From an uncultured Pelagibacteraceae bacterium (GTDB lineage Bacteria > Pseudomonadota > Alphaproteobacteria > Pelagibacterales > Pelagibacteraceae): a DNA stretch of 64,000 nucleotides. The notes below the pieces were generated by a model. It saw only the letters and a program-made list of their open reading frames with translations, was not told the origin of the DNA and did not search any database. The translations under genes and the position numbers were made by a program. Every line of letters starts with the position of its first letter. The first letter of the stretch is position 1. Positions 23,105-33,123 of this stretch are shown in pieces. Location of the stretch: positions 78,757-142,756 of the forward strand of contig CABXSF010000001.1 of the NCBI GenBank assembly GCA_902514805.1. Direction: 5' to 3'.

Positions 23105-23635
23105 ATGAAATTATTAACTTTAAAGTTCTTTATTCTATCAGTGGTATTATTTATCCCAAATACAGTTAATTCAAAAGAATTAAATGGTATAAAAAATTTA
23201 GTTATTTATGAGGATCAAAAAAAAATTAGTGAAATATCATTTAAAAATGAAAAAGATAAAAATGTTTCATTGTCTGAATATGAAGACAAATTACTAATTC
23301 TGAATTTTTGGGCTACGTGGTGTGAACCATGCAAAGAAGAAATGCCATCTCTACAAAATCTTCAAAACAACTCAAAATTTAAAAATCTTAAAATTTTACC
23401 AATTAATATTGGTCAAGAGGACAAAAATTCAATCAAAAATTTTTTTTCAGATGTAAATATAGATACTTTTGAAATATTTTATGACTCAGATGTAAAATTA
23501 GCTAAGAAATTTTCTTTAAGAGGTATTCCAACATCAATTTTGATCAATAAAGATGGTTATGAATTTGCAAAAGTTATAGGTTCTATAAATTTTGAAGATC
23601 CTAAATTTGTGAATTGGCTTTTAAATTATGATTAA
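23105..23635 (+). CDS. TlpA-like exported thioredoxin-fold protein
   Basis: Signal peptide, then LLILNFWATWCEPCKEEMPSLQNL; RGIPTSILIN. Confidence 0.88.
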   Translation: MKLLTLKFFILSVVLFIPNTVNSKELNGIKNLVIYEDQKKISEISFKNEKDKNVSLSEYEDKLLILNFWATWCEPCKEEMPSLQNLQNNSKFKNLKILPINIGQEDKNSIKNFFSDVNIDTFEIFYDSDVKLAKKFSLRGIPTSILINKDGYEFAKVIGSINFEDPKFVNWLLNYD

Positions 23636-23835
23636 TCCTTAAAAAAATACGCTAAACAAACTAGGACTATTATGGCTACAAACTGCAACAGAACCCTAAG
23701 CTGCATAAGTTTATTTGAATATTTCTTGCTAGTGTCCCCACCTTTAAATAAGGTACCAATACCTAATATTAATACAACCGCGACAGAGACTAAAAGTATT
23801 ACTGCACTTACTTTGACGAATATTTCTGAAATCAT
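23632..23835 (-). CDS. Twin-transmembrane HIG1-domain protein
   Basis: 67 aa with two TM segments flanking KGGDTSKKYSNKLMQLRVLLQ, a HIG1-like signature. Confidence 0.75.
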   Translation of the reverse strand: MISEIFVKVSAVILLVSVAVVLILGIGTLFKGGDTSKKYSNKLMQLRVLLQFVAIIVLVCLAYFFKD

Positions 23836-23886
23836 AAATTATATGTATTACATATTTAAAGAAAAAAAATTAAAATTTTTTATTAA

Positions 23887-24546
23887 ATGACATTTTGTCT
23901 GAATGCTAAAATGATTAAGCCAGCGGGCGAAAAGATCAATAATGCAGTAATTTTATTACATGGTTATGGTGGGGACGGTAATGATATAGCTACACTCTCG
24001 ATTAACTGGAGGAGATTTCTACCAAACACTCTTTTTATTTGCCCAAATGGACCTGAAAGATGTTCTATCAACCCTGCGGGTTATCAGTGGTTTGATTTAA
24101 GCATTGAAGATGAAAGATATGTTACCGAGAAAGCTTTAGAAAGTGAAAAAATATTAAAAAGATTCATAGAAGAAATAAAAACTAAATTTAATTTGCACAA
24201 CTCAAAAATTTGTCTATCTGGTTTTAGCCAAGGATGCATGATGTCAATTAACGTTGGATTGTCTGATAAGGAAAAATTTGCAGGTGTTATTGGATTTTCG
24301 GGAAAAATAATAAATAAAAGTAATTTAAATAATAGAATTTTGTCAAAACCTTCTACATTATTAATTCATGGAGATCAAGATGAAATTGTGGCACCAGTTA
24401 ATTTATTAGAGGCTAAAGATTTTTTTGAGAGAAATAAAATTGATATAACAACGAAAATGTTAAAGGGATGTGGTCACAACATACCTATAGAAGCGTCTAG
24501 TTTAGGCCTAACTTTTTTAAAAAAAATATTTAATATAAATTCTTAG
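23887..24546 (+). CDS. Phospholipase/carboxylesterase (alpha/beta hydrolase)
   Basis: VILLHGYGGDGND, LSGFSQGCMMSINVGL, HGDQDEIVAPVN. Confidence 0.88.
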   Translation: MTFCLNAKMIKPAGEKINNAVILLHGYGGDGNDIATLSINWRRFLPNTLFICPNGPERCSINPAGYQWFDLSIEDERYVTEKALESEKILKRFIEEIKTKFNLHNSKICLSGFSQGCMMSINVGLSDKEKFAGVIGFSGKIINKSNLNNRILSKPSTLLIHGDQDEIVAPVNLLEAKDFFERNKIDITTKMLKGCGHNIPIEASSLGLTFLKKIFNINS

Positions 24547-24602
24547 TTTAATTAATTGACCCATTGAATTAAAATATTTTTTAGGTTAACTTAATATAAA
24601 TT

Positions 24603-25169
24603 ATGATGATAAATAGTGAAAATATGTCTTTAGAAAAGTGTCCCGCACTTGTTTTGAATGCAGACTACAGACCATTAAGCTACTACCCACTGTCACTATG
24701 GAGTTGGCAAGATTCAATTAAATCAGTTTTTTTAAATAGAGTATCTATAGTGAGTTACTACGATAGGGTAATTAGAAGTCCTTCATTTAGCATGAAACTA
24801 CCAAGTGTGATTGCATTGAAAAGTTATATTAAACCAATGTCAAATCCAAATTTTACAAGATTTAATGTTTTTTTAAGAGACAAATTTTCTTGTCAATACT
24901 GCGGAAGTCACAAAGAACTAACTTTTGATCATTTATTGCCTAGATCAAAAGGAGGAAAGACTAATTGGGATAACGTAGTTACCGCTTGTTCATCGTGTAA
25001 TGTAAAAAAAGGTGGAAGACTTCTTTCGAAATCAGGTATGACTTTAAACAAAATGCCTTATCAACCATCGACTGAGGATTTACATAAAAATGGAAAGAAT
25101 TTTCCTCCAAATTTCCTACACAAAAGTTGGATGGATTATCTATATTGGGATGTTGAATTAGAGCCTTAA
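24603..25169 (+). CDS. HNH endonuclease-family protein
   Basis: CQYCGSHKELTFDHLLPRSKGGKTNWDNVVTACSSCN. Confidence 0.88.
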   Translation: MMINSENMSLEKCPALVLNADYRPLSYYPLSLWSWQDSIKSVFLNRVSIVSYYDRVIRSPSFSMKLPSVIALKSYIKPMSNPNFTRFNVFLRDKFSCQYCGSHKELTFDHLLPRSKGGKTNWDNVVTACSSCNVKKGGRLLSKSGMTLNKMPYQPSTEDLHKNGKNFPPNFLHKSWMDYLYWDVELEP

Positions 25170-25170
25170 A

Positions 25171-25704
25171 CTAGATTTTTTCAGATATATTGATAGCTAT
25201 TCTTGATCCGGTTTTTATTACTTTGTCCATAACAGAGTATAAACCTTTTTTTGTTGCACCCTCTTCGTATGCAATATCTTTGTGATCAATTTCATCCTGT
25301 CTAAATTTTTTAATTTTCTCTCTTAATTTCTTTTCATCATCTTTTATTTGGTTAATTTGATTTAAGTAATGTTCGTCAATTACTTCTTCTACAGAGGCCG
25401 TACAAAGCATGGCAGCCTTTTTTCCCAATATTGTACTTCCAAACCCAAGACCTAATCCTAAAAGGTCCCATAAAGGTAAAAATTTAGTTGGATTTATATT
25501 TCTTTTTTTAATCTCATTTTCAAAAAATGAACAATGTTCATCTTCGTGTTTTTTCATGTCCTCAATCTTTTTTTTTAATGTATCATCCTTAATTATTGTA
25601 TTTAAAGCTAACAGTTGACCTTCGTAAATTTTGATCGCACCTCTTTCCCCTGCGTGATCAACTCTGATAAATTCTTCTAGTTTTTGTTTGTTAGTTTTTT
25701 GCAT
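25171..25704 (-). CDS. coq7: Demethoxyubiquinone hydroxylase (Coq7)
   Basis: RVDHAGERGAIKIYEGQL, HEDEHCSFFE, DEIDHKDIAYEEG. Confidence 0.92.
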   Translation of the reverse strand: MQKTNKQKLEEFIRVDHAGERGAIKIYEGQLLALNTIIKDDTLKKKIEDMKKHEDEHCSFFENEIKKRNINPTKFLPLWDLLGLGLGFGSTILGKKAAMLCTASVEEVIDEHYLNQINQIKDDEKKLREKIKKFRQDEIDHKDIAYEEGATKKGLYSVMDKVIKTGSRIAINISEKI

Positions 25705-26167
25705 TAGAATACAAATAATAAGAAACAGAAGAAATTACAAATGATAATACTAAATTTATAGTCGCAAGGGATACCCCAAATACAGCAAAATTTACGTTTC
25801 TACAGTCAGGATTTATCACACTTAAACTCTCAAGCAATTTACCCTCTTCCAAAATACTCAAATTATCGTCTGAGCAATTAAAAATTGACTGGTATAATTC
25901 TTGTTCAATTCCGACATGATATCCAGATAAGGTCATACTTACCAAAAAGTTTAAAAATACATAGATGATTATTTTTGTATTTGACGGTTTAATAAAACCA
26001 AAAAGTCCAATTATCAAACCCAAAATATATGGCACTCTTTGATACTTGCACAAAATACATGGTTTATAACCTCGGATATATTCAACAAAAAATGCATAAC
26101 ATATTGAACTAAGACACAATAAAATAATCAAAGAATAAAATATTTTATGTTTTCTCTCTAAAATCAT
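25691..26167 (-). CDS. dsbB: Disulfide bond formation protein DsbB
   Basis: Four TM segments, CILCKYQRVPYILG, second Cys pair in the periplasmic loop. Confidence 0.85.
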   Translation of the reverse strand: MILERKHKIFYSLIILLCLSSICYAFFVEYIRGYKPCILCKYQRVPYILGLIIGLFGFIKPSNTKIIIYVFLNFLVSMTLSGYHVGIEQELYQSIFNCSDDNLSILEEGKLLESLSVINPDCRNVNFAVFGVSLATINLVLSFVISSVSYYLYSNAKN

Positions 26168-26776
26168 CTATAACGTAAATTTGACTAAGAAATTGTATAC
26201 AAAATAAGCAACTATCACCAAAATAACAGATATAATTATCGAAACTGTGACAAGTCTTTTTTCAATTATTTTTTTCATAGCAGGTCCAAAATTTCCAATT
26301 AAAAATGCAATTAAAAAAAATCTAGAACCTCGTGTTAATAATGATACAAGAACAAAATAGAAAAAATTAAAGTGCACAAATCCACTTGTAATAGTAAGTA
26401 ATTTAAATGGTACGGGAGTGAAACCAGCGATAGCTAGCAAAGTTATCCAAGCTATTACACCACCCTCCGAGGACATTTTATCTTTTAAAAAGTTAGTATT
26501 ATCAACACCGTATAATTCAAATATTTTTATACCAATCTCATTAAAAAAAACAAAACCAATAAAATATCCAAGACATGCTCCTAAAACAGATCCAACAGTT
26601 GCAATTGTTGCAATTTTAAGCCACTCAGTTCTTTTAGCAATGGTCATTGGTATAATAAAAACATCAGGTGGTATTGGAAATATAAAACTTTCTATGAATG
26701 AGATAAAACCTAGAAAAAATTTCGATTTTTTATGACCCGCTAAATTGATCGATTTTCTATATATTTCTTTAAACAT
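26168..26776 (-). CDS. YqaA/DedA (VTT-domain) membrane protein
   Basis: ESFIFPIPPDVFIIPM, GSVLGACLGYFIG, GFTPVPFKLLTITSG. Confidence 0.8.
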   Translation of the reverse strand: MFKEIYRKSINLAGHKKSKFFLGFISFIESFIFPIPPDVFIIPMTIAKRTEWLKIATIATVGSVLGACLGYFIGFVFFNEIGIKIFELYGVDNTNFLKDKMSSEGGVIAWITLLAIAGFTPVPFKLLTITSGFVHFNFFYFVLVSLLTRGSRFFLIAFLIGNFGPAMKKIIEKRLVTVSIIISVILVIVAYFVYNFLVKFTL

Positions 26777-26825
26777 GCTAAAATTGTTTTTATACTATAA
26801 TTATAAAAATGAAATTATTAATATT

Positions 26826-26912
26826 GGGCGAATGGCGGAACTGGTAGACGCGTTGGACTCAAAATCCAATAGTAGCAATACTGTGAGAGTTCGATTCTCT
26901 CTTTGCCCACCA
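26826..26912 (+). tRNA. tRNA-Leu (anticodon CAA)
   Basis: 87 nt; acceptor GGGCGAA/TTTGCCC, anticodon arm TTGGA-CTCAAAA-TCCAA, long variable arm, GTTCGATTC T-loop, encoded CCA. Confidence 0.96.
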
Positions 26913-26916
26913 TTTT

Positions 26917-28605
26917 ATGAAAATAAATAACATAAATAGCTTAGTAGAACTTTATTTTAAAAAATATGAAGAAATTAAAAATAAAGAAAATCTACCTTTT
27001 TTATTTGGACTAAGTTCAAAAAATAAAAAAATCTCCTTAAATTGGAATGAAGTAACATCAAAGATTAGATATTTGACAGCTTTTCTTCAAGATTATATTT
27101 CTCCAGGAGACAGATGTGTTTTACTATCTGAAAATAGACCTCAATGGTTAATTGCTGACATTGCTATAATGAATTCAGGAGGTGTAACAGTGCCATTATT
27201 TACCACTTATTCAGTCTCAGATTATGAGTATATCATCAATGATTGTGGACCAAAGGTTTGTATAGTTTCAAATAAGTTATTATATGAAAAAATAAAAAAA
27301 TTTTTAAATGGAAAAATAAAGGTAATTTCTATTGATGAAATAAAAAATAAAATTGAAAATTTTTCTGAAATATTCAAACAAACAAATATAATTAATAAAA
27401 ATTACAATGATAAAATTAAAAGAAATGACTTAGCTTGTATAATCTACACTTCTGGTACAACAGGTAAACCAAAAGGAGTAATGTTAAGTCATGGTGGAAT
27501 TCTTTCAAATTGCGAGGGTGCTCTAGAAATATTAGCTTCCATTGTCAAAAAGAAAAAACCAGTTTTTTTGACATGGTTACCTCTTTCGCATTCGTATGAA
27601 CATACTGTTCAATTTGTCCAAATTTCTCTGGGAGCAAAAGTTTATTATGCTGAAAGCCTAGATAAACTTATTCCTAACATGTCAGTTGCAAAACCAACTA
27701 TTATGACTGCAGTTCCTAGATTTTATCAAAATTTATATAACAAAATTTCTTTAAATTTTTCAAAACTTGAAGGATTAAAAAAGAGATTGATAATAAACAC
27801 TCTTAGTCTGGGTACAAAAAAACTTAAAAAAATAAACCTGAATTTTGGTGAAAAAATATCTAATTTTTTATGTGAAATTTTAGTCAGGAAAAAGATCAAA
27901 AAACAGTTTGGTGGAGAGCTACAGGCATTTGTTTCAGGTGGTGGGGCTCTTGATCAAAAAATTGGGGAATTTTTGAATGCTATTGGATTACCTACATTAC
28001 AAGGATATGGACTGACTGAGGCTTCTCCAGTTGTAAGCTGCAACATCCCTGGAAACATCCAAATTGAGACAGTTGGACCCCCATTCAAAACTAATGAAGT
28101 AAAAATTTCAAAAGATGGTGAAATATTAGTTAAAGGAGAAAACGTCATGCTTGGATATTGGAATAAAAAAGTTGAAACTGATGAAGTCCTAATAGATGGA
28201 TGGCTGCATACAGGTGATATAGGAGAGTTTACCAAAGAAGGAAATTTGAAAATTACAGATAGAAAGAAAGAAATCATTGTAAATTTAGGTGGTGATAACA
28301 TTTCTCCATCTAAAATTGAAAATTTACTTTGTTTGAATGAAAAAGTTAAACAAAGTTTGGTTTATGGAGATAAAAAAACATATTTAGTTGCATTAATTGT
28401 AACTGATAACGAAAAAAATAGGTCAGAAATTAATTCATATATTGAAAATTTAAATAAAAACTTACAAACAATAGAAAAAGTTAAAAAAATTAAACTTATT
28501 AATGAAGAATTTACAATTGAAAATGGAATGTTAACACCAACTTTAAAACTAAAAAGAAAAAAAATTTTAGAAAAATATAAAGAAGATTTAGAAAAACTTT
28601 ATTAA
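26917..28605 (+). CDS. Long-chain acyl-CoA synthetase-type AMP-dependent ligase
   Basis: IIYTSGTTGKPKGVMLSH, GYGLTEASPVVS, GWLHTGDIGEF, DRKKEIIVNLGGDNISP. Confidence 0.9.
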   Translation: MKINNINSLVELYFKKYEEIKNKENLPFLFGLSSKNKKISLNWNEVTSKIRYLTAFLQDYISPGDRCVLLSENRPQWLIADIAIMNSGGVTVPLFTTYSVSDYEYIINDCGPKVCIVSNKLLYEKIKKFLNGKIKVISIDEIKNKIENFSEIFKQTNIINKNYNDKIKRNDLACIIYTSGTTGKPKGVMLSHGGILSNCEGALEILASIVKKKKPVFLTWLPLSHSYEHTVQFVQISLGAKVYYAESLDKLIPNMSVAKPTIMTAVPRFYQNLYNKISLNFSKLEGLKKRLIINTLSLGTKKLKKINLNFGEKISNFLCEILVRKKIKKQFGGELQAFVSGGGALDQKIGEFLNAIGLPTLQGYGLTEASPVVSCNIPGNIQIETVGPPFKTNEVKISKDGEILVKGENVMLGYWNKKVETDEVLIDGWLHTGDIGEFTKEGNLKITDRKKEIIVNLGGDNISPSKIENLLCLNEKVKQSLVYGDKKTYLVALIVTDNEKNRSEINSYIENLNKNLQTIEKVKKIKLINEEFTIENGMLTPTLKLKRKKILEKYKEDLEKLY

Positions 28606-28803
28606 AATTAACAAATAAAGTTGATTATAATGCGCATAAACACTATTCTTTTTAATCTTTTAATATTTGAAAAAATAAATTTAATTTCTTACTTAGTTGA
28701 TGAATCAATTTATAACTAATTAAATGTTTGACATAACAAAAGAAAATATTTAAAAATTAACTTATAACGAATCAAAAAGATTCGTAACAACAGGGAGCTA
28801 AAG

Positions 28804-28875
28804 ATGGCTAAACGAAGAAAAAAAGCTAAGAAAAAAGCTAAGAAAAAAGCAAAAAAAAGAAGAAGAAGAAGATAA
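28804..28875 (+). CDS. 23-aa hyperbasic microprotein MAKRRKKAKKKAKKKAKKRRRRR
   Basis: Hand translation; 18/23 Lys/Arg; GGGAG RBS before the ATG, promoter-like TTGACA (28728-28733) upstream, strong terminator downstream. Confidence 0.7.
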   Translation: MAKRRKKAKKKAKKKAKKRRRRR

Positions 28876-28887
28876 GTTTTCTTTTTT

Positions 28888-28926
28888 AAAAACGCTTCTC
28901 ATAACGTTTGTGTGAGAAGCGTTTTT
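28888..28926. terminator. Rho-independent, probably bidirectional terminator
   Basis: AAAAACGCTTCTCA / TGAGAAGCGTTTTT 14-bp stem with 11-nt loop and T-run, between the micro-ORF (+) and carD (-). Confidence 0.9.
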
Positions 28927-28929
28927 TTT

Positions 28930-29814
28930 TTATTCTTCTTCTGAAACGTTTTCTAAATTCTCTGGTTCTTCAGTATTTTGGCTTGGTTGTGGATTAGATG
29001 GTGATTTTTTTTCCAAGTTTTGCTGAATTTTCTCTAGATTTCTCTTCAAAGCCTTATCAAGCTTTTTTTGAGTATCCTCAAGAGATAGATTTAATATTAT
29101 TTGAAATTCTGTTAAAATTCTTTCGTAAGCTTTTTCGAATAACTGCCTTTCACTATATGATTGATCAACCATAATATCGTCACCTTTATTTAAATCTCTT
29201 ACTACCTCAGCTAGTTCATAGATTTTTCCAGATGTAATTTTTTGCTCATATTCTTGTGCTCTTCTACTCCACATAGATCTTTTAATTTTTGGTTTACCTT
29301 TTAAAATTGAGACAGACTTGTTAACTTGGTTGATAGTTGATAAAGGTCTCAGGTGTGATTGTTTATTAATTGGCAGCAGTCCGATAGCTTTATCCTTTTC
29401 AAATTTTATGTCGTAACACTGTACATCTATACCACCTATTGTTTTTGAACTTATGGACAAAATTTGTCCCACACCATGCTTCGGGTAAACAATATAATCT
29501 TTCGGTTTAAATTGTTTTTTTTCTGTCTCCTGTCTTTTAATTTTAATTATTTCAGGTTTTTGATCTTGGCTTCTAGTGAGACGTAAATTTTCAGCATTTT
29601 TTTGTTTAGATAAACTAGCTTTAGCATTTTCCTTCAAAGTTTTTTTATTTATTTGTTTTGACTTAGGTCTACCTATTTTATTTTTTGCCATTATTGTTTT
29701 GGATTTTTTGAGTGTTTGCTTCGTCTTTTTTTTGGCCAAAGCTTTCTTCTTTTTTTTAAAGGTTTTCTTTAAAATACTTTTCAAATTTATTTTCTTCATT
29801 TTTATATTTTTCAC
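28930..29814 (-). CDS. carD: CarD/CdnL-family RNA polymerase-binding regulator with basic N-terminal extension
   Basis: [23 protein letters not shown] CarD core; basic N-terminus with AT-hook-like KIGRPKSKQ. True start may be the internal Met at 29691, because the annotated start overlaps fdxA. Confidence 0.88.
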   Translation of the reverse strand: MKNIKMKKINLKSILKKTFKKKKKALAKKKTKQTLKKSKTIMAKNKIGRPKSKQINKKTLKENAKASLSKQKNAENLRLTRSQDQKPEIIKIKRQETEKKQFKPKDYIVYPKHGVGQILSISSKTIGGIDVQCYDIKFEKDKAIGLLPINKQSHLRPLSTINQVNKSVSILKGKPKIKRSMWSRRAQEYEQKITSGKIYELAEVVRDLNKGDDIMVDQSYSERQLFEKAYERILTEFQIILNLSLEDTQKKLDKALKRNLEKIQQNLEKKSPSNPQPSQNTEEPENLENVSEEE

Positions 29815-30082
29815 TATCTGTTGGTGGATCTTTTTTTTCTGATATATTCGGCCATATTTCTGAATATTTTTTGTTTAGCTCTAACCATTTTTCGCTTCCA
29901 TCTTCTGAATCGGGTTTAATTGCATCAACTGGACATTCAGGTTCACAAACGCCACAATCTATACACTCATCCGGTTTAATTACAAGCATATTTTTTCCTT
30001 CGTAAAAACAATCAACTGGACATACTTCTACACAATCCATTAATTTACATTTAATACACTTGTCGTTTACTATGTAAGTCAT
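29756..30082 (-). CDS. fdxA: Ferredoxin FdxA (two Fe-S clusters)
   Basis: [28 protein letters not shown]...[16 protein letters not shown]. Confidence 0.95.
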   Translation of the reverse strand: MTYIVNDKCIKCKLMDCVEVCPVDCFYEGKNMLVIKPDECIDCGVCEPECPVDAIKPDSEDGSEKWLELNKKYSEIWPNISEKKDPPTDSEKYKNEENKFEKYFKENL

Positions 30083-30504
30083 TATTTTTTTTTTAGAACT
30101 TTAATTTTAGTCTCGCCCACTATCTTATCATCTAAATAAAGCAACCCAGCTAATCGTCTCATAAGGTTATTTTCGTAAATATCTGATTTACCGTCTGACA
30201 ATATTATTTTCCATAAAGTTTCAAGAATGATAATTTTATTTTCCATACTTAAAGACTTTACGTCTCTGGTAAATTCTTGAATATGATTTGAATCATTTTC
30301 TTTTTGTTCTGCTTTTGAAATAATATTATCCAAATTATCTAAATCAGGGTATAATTTCATAACTGTTTTCTTAATTATTTCTCTTTCCTCAGATGTATAA
30401 TTTTCATCTATTTTGGCTGCATGTATCAAAAGACAAGCAGTATTGATAGATTCTACATTTGTGTCGGTTTTTTTTTTGTCTTTATTTAAAAACTTAAATA
30501 TCAT
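30082..30504 (-). CDS. TerB-family protein
   Basis: [23 protein letters not shown] and [28 protein letters not shown] TerB-like repeats. Confidence 0.75.
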   Translation of the reverse strand: MIFKFLNKDKKKTDTNVESINTACLLIHAAKIDENYTSEEREIIKKTVMKLYPDLDNLDNIISKAEQKENDSNHIQEFTRDVKSLSMENKIIILETLWKIILSDGKSDIYENNLMRRLAGLLYLDDKIVGETKIKVLKKK

Positions 30505-32981
30505 TTTAAATCTAATTGTTTTAATGCTTCAAAGGGATTATCTTTTTTGATTTTTAAATCTAAACTCTTTTTAATCTTATTAAAAGGCCTATATTTAAAA
30601 AACGTTTCATTTTTTTCCTCAAAGACCTTATATCCCATTGATTTGATGACTTTTACAAAACTTTCTTTTTTACATCCTAATAGATTTAACATTTTAGGAA
30701 TTAGTTTTATTTTGTCAGATTTATTTACATTAGAATTTATTATTTCAATAAATAATCTTTCTAAAATATCAATTCTAACAAAAAAACTATCAAATTTTTC
30801 AAACCCACATAAAAGCATAAATTTTTTGTTTTTATATTTAATATTATTTACAAAATTTAATCCAAAAGTAGGAGGAATTAGATTGAGATCCTCACCATTA
30901 AAATTCTTCCAAAGTAGAATTCTTAAAGATACGACACTCGGTTTGAAAAGTTTGAACAAAAATACATGATACCTACCAAATTTTACCCCCAAATTTCTAA
31001 GCACCTTTCTTTCTTGTTGGCTTAAATTTTTGATGATATCTAAAACTTCCTCTCTTTTTATTACACCATTGTTTTCATATAATTGGTAAGACAAAGCCCT
31101 TATCCGAGCGTTTACTGAATTTATACTCTTAAGTTTTAATAAACTATCTAACTCATTATTAATTTTGGAGTCTAACCAATTTTTTAAAAAAAAGTTAAGT
31201 TTTGATTTTTCCTCATTTTCTACAATATCGTCTATAATTAAATTTAGTTCTGGGCACAGATAATCCGAACCTTTTGCAAGAACTGCTATAGGGAAATTAT
31301 TCCAATAGATTTTTCTATCCTCTTTTAATTCAATTTGTTTTCCTTCAATTATTTGATTTATTCTTTTTGAAATCTCTGGACTAACATTTTGTCTTGCTGC
31401 CTTCTTTAAAGATTTAATATCAGTTTCCAAATCGCCAACTTTAAAATCTAATTCAAGCTTTAAACCTTTTAAATTTCCAATAAATTGATTGTTAATTAAA
31501 ACTTTTTCGTCATCTTCAATTTTTGTCTCAAAAGAAATGTCTTGTTTCAAACCTTTTGCAAGTACACTTGCTCGTTTATCAATAAAACTTTTTGTAAGCT
31601 CTTCATGCAATCTATCAGATAATTTATCCTCCAAAGACTTTGTTCTTTTAATCCAATAATCTTGATTCTCTACCCACCCATTTTTGTTAGAAACGTAAGA
31701 CCATGTCCTTACATTTGCAATTCGATTTGATATTGAGTCTACATTTCCGTCAGTCTTATCTAAAATTGATAATTGCTCTTTCATGTATTTATTAGAAACT
31801 TTTCCTGTTTTTTCTCTTAAAAAATTAAAAACTTTTCCAATTACCTCTAAATGATTTCCGTAAGTTTTTTTTACAAAATCTGGTATCTGACAACATTCCC
31901 ATAATAATTTTAATTCATTTTCATTATTATAAATCTGTAGTTTTTCAGTATCTTTTAATATATATTTTAAAACTTTTTCGTCCTCACACTCTGAAATTCT
32001 TTTTAACCAAGATTTATTGGGTCGTTCCTCTAATGACTTAATTAAAGATTGACCATTTTTAAAATTTAAATTTGGATTTCTCCAAAAAATTGTATTGATG
32101 TCATCAATTTTATGGTTTTCAAGTAATTCAATTTCCTCTGAACTTATCTCACCACATTCACCTGTTATTCCGAAGGAACCATCATTAAGATACCTTCCAG
32201 CTCTTCCAGCAATCTGCGCTATTTCAGAAAGTCTGAGTCTTCTAATTTTTTTACCATCGAATTTTTTTATGCTTGAGAAAAAAACATTATTTAGATCCAT
32301 GTTTATTCCCATACCAATTGCATCAGTCGCAACAAGATAGTCGACATCCCCGGATTGATATAAATGTACTTGTGAATTTCTTGTTTTTGGACTTAAAGAT
32401 CCCATCACAATTGCAGCTCCACCTTTTTGACGTCTTATCAATTCAGCAATCGCATAAACTTCTTCTGCTGAAAATGCTATTATTACACTTTTTCTTTCTA
32501 TTCGAGAGATTTTTTTGTGACCTGAGTAACTTAATTTAGATAGTCTTTTTCTGTCAATATATTCTATGTCACCATCTAATTTTTCAATAATATTTTTCAT
32601 TGAGTTTGATCCCATAAACATTGTTAATTTTTCACCTCTTAGGTTTAACAATCTGTCAGTAAAAATATGACCTCTTTCATGGTCAGAACACATTTGAATT
32701 TCGTCAATTCCAACGAATTCTAAATCTTTTTCTATAGGCATAGACTCTACAGTGCAAAAATAATATTTAGCGTTTGAGGGTATTATCTTTTCTTCACCTG
32801 TGATTAATGCAACTTTACTTGGATCTGTTTTTTTAATTACTTTGTCAAAAACTTCCCTAGCTAAAAGCCTCAAGGGAAAACCCATCATTCCAGAGCTAAA
32901 AGACAACATCGTTTCAATAGCCAGGAAGGTTTTTCCAGTATTGGTAGGTCCGAGAACAGCAGTTATTTTATTTTTAGTCAT
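30501..32981 (-). CDS. SUV3/MgpS-like ATP-dependent RNA helicase
   Basis: AVLGPTNTGKTFLAIETML, DEIQMCSDHERGHIFTDRLL, ATDAIGMGINMDL, QIAGRAGRY. Confidence 0.9.
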   Translation of the reverse strand: MTKNKITAVLGPTNTGKTFLAIETMLSFSSGMMGFPLRLLAREVFDKVIKKTDPSKVALITGEEKIIPSNAKYYFCTVESMPIEKDLEFVGIDEIQMCSDHERGHIFTDRLLNLRGEKLTMFMGSNSMKNIIEKLDGDIEYIDRKRLSKLSYSGHKKISRIERKSVIIAFSAEEVYAIAELIRRQKGGAAIVMGSLSPKTRNSQVHLYQSGDVDYLVATDAIGMGINMDLNNVFFSSIKKFDGKKIRRLRLSEIAQIAGRAGRYLNDGSFGITGECGEISSEEIELLENHKIDDINTIFWRNPNLNFKNGQSLIKSLEERPNKSWLKRISECEDEKVLKYILKDTEKLQIYNNENELKLLWECCQIPDFVKKTYGNHLEVIGKVFNFLREKTGKVSNKYMKEQLSILDKTDGNVDSISNRIANVRTWSYVSNKNGWVENQDYWIKRTKSLEDKLSDRLHEELTKSFIDKRASVLAKGLKQDISFETKIEDDEKVLINNQFIGNLKGLKLELDFKVGDLETDIKSLKKAARQNVSPEISKRINQIIEGKQIELKEDRKIYWNNFPIAVLAKGSDYLCPELNLIIDDIVENEEKSKLNFFLKNWLDSKINNELDSLLKLKSINSVNARIRALSYQLYENNGVIKREEVLDIIKNLSQQERKVLRNLGVKFGRYHVFLFKLFKPSVVSLRILLWKNFNGEDLNLIPPTFGLNFVNNIKYKNKKFMLLCGFEKFDSFFVRIDILERLFIEIINSNVNKSDKIKLIPKMLNLLGCKKESFVKVIKSMGYKVFEEKNETFFKYRPFNKIKKSLDLKIKKDNPFEALKQLDLK

Positions 32982-33123
32982 TTCAACTTTTGGTGTGTTA
33001 AATTTTTTTACTACTATATGTTGTTATCGCTAAAGAACAAAAATAGCCTAAAACAAGTCCGAATCATTAAGATAAAAGTTCTCATTTTTATTTATTTTTT
33101 CGATAATAACATATTTGGTCTAA

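Noticed and set aside
26745-26930. 61-aa ORF ...GRMAELVDALDSKSNSSNTVRVRFSLCPPF
   Set aside because: It is the translation of tRNA-Leu (26826-26912), a familiar artefact, and not a protein gene.
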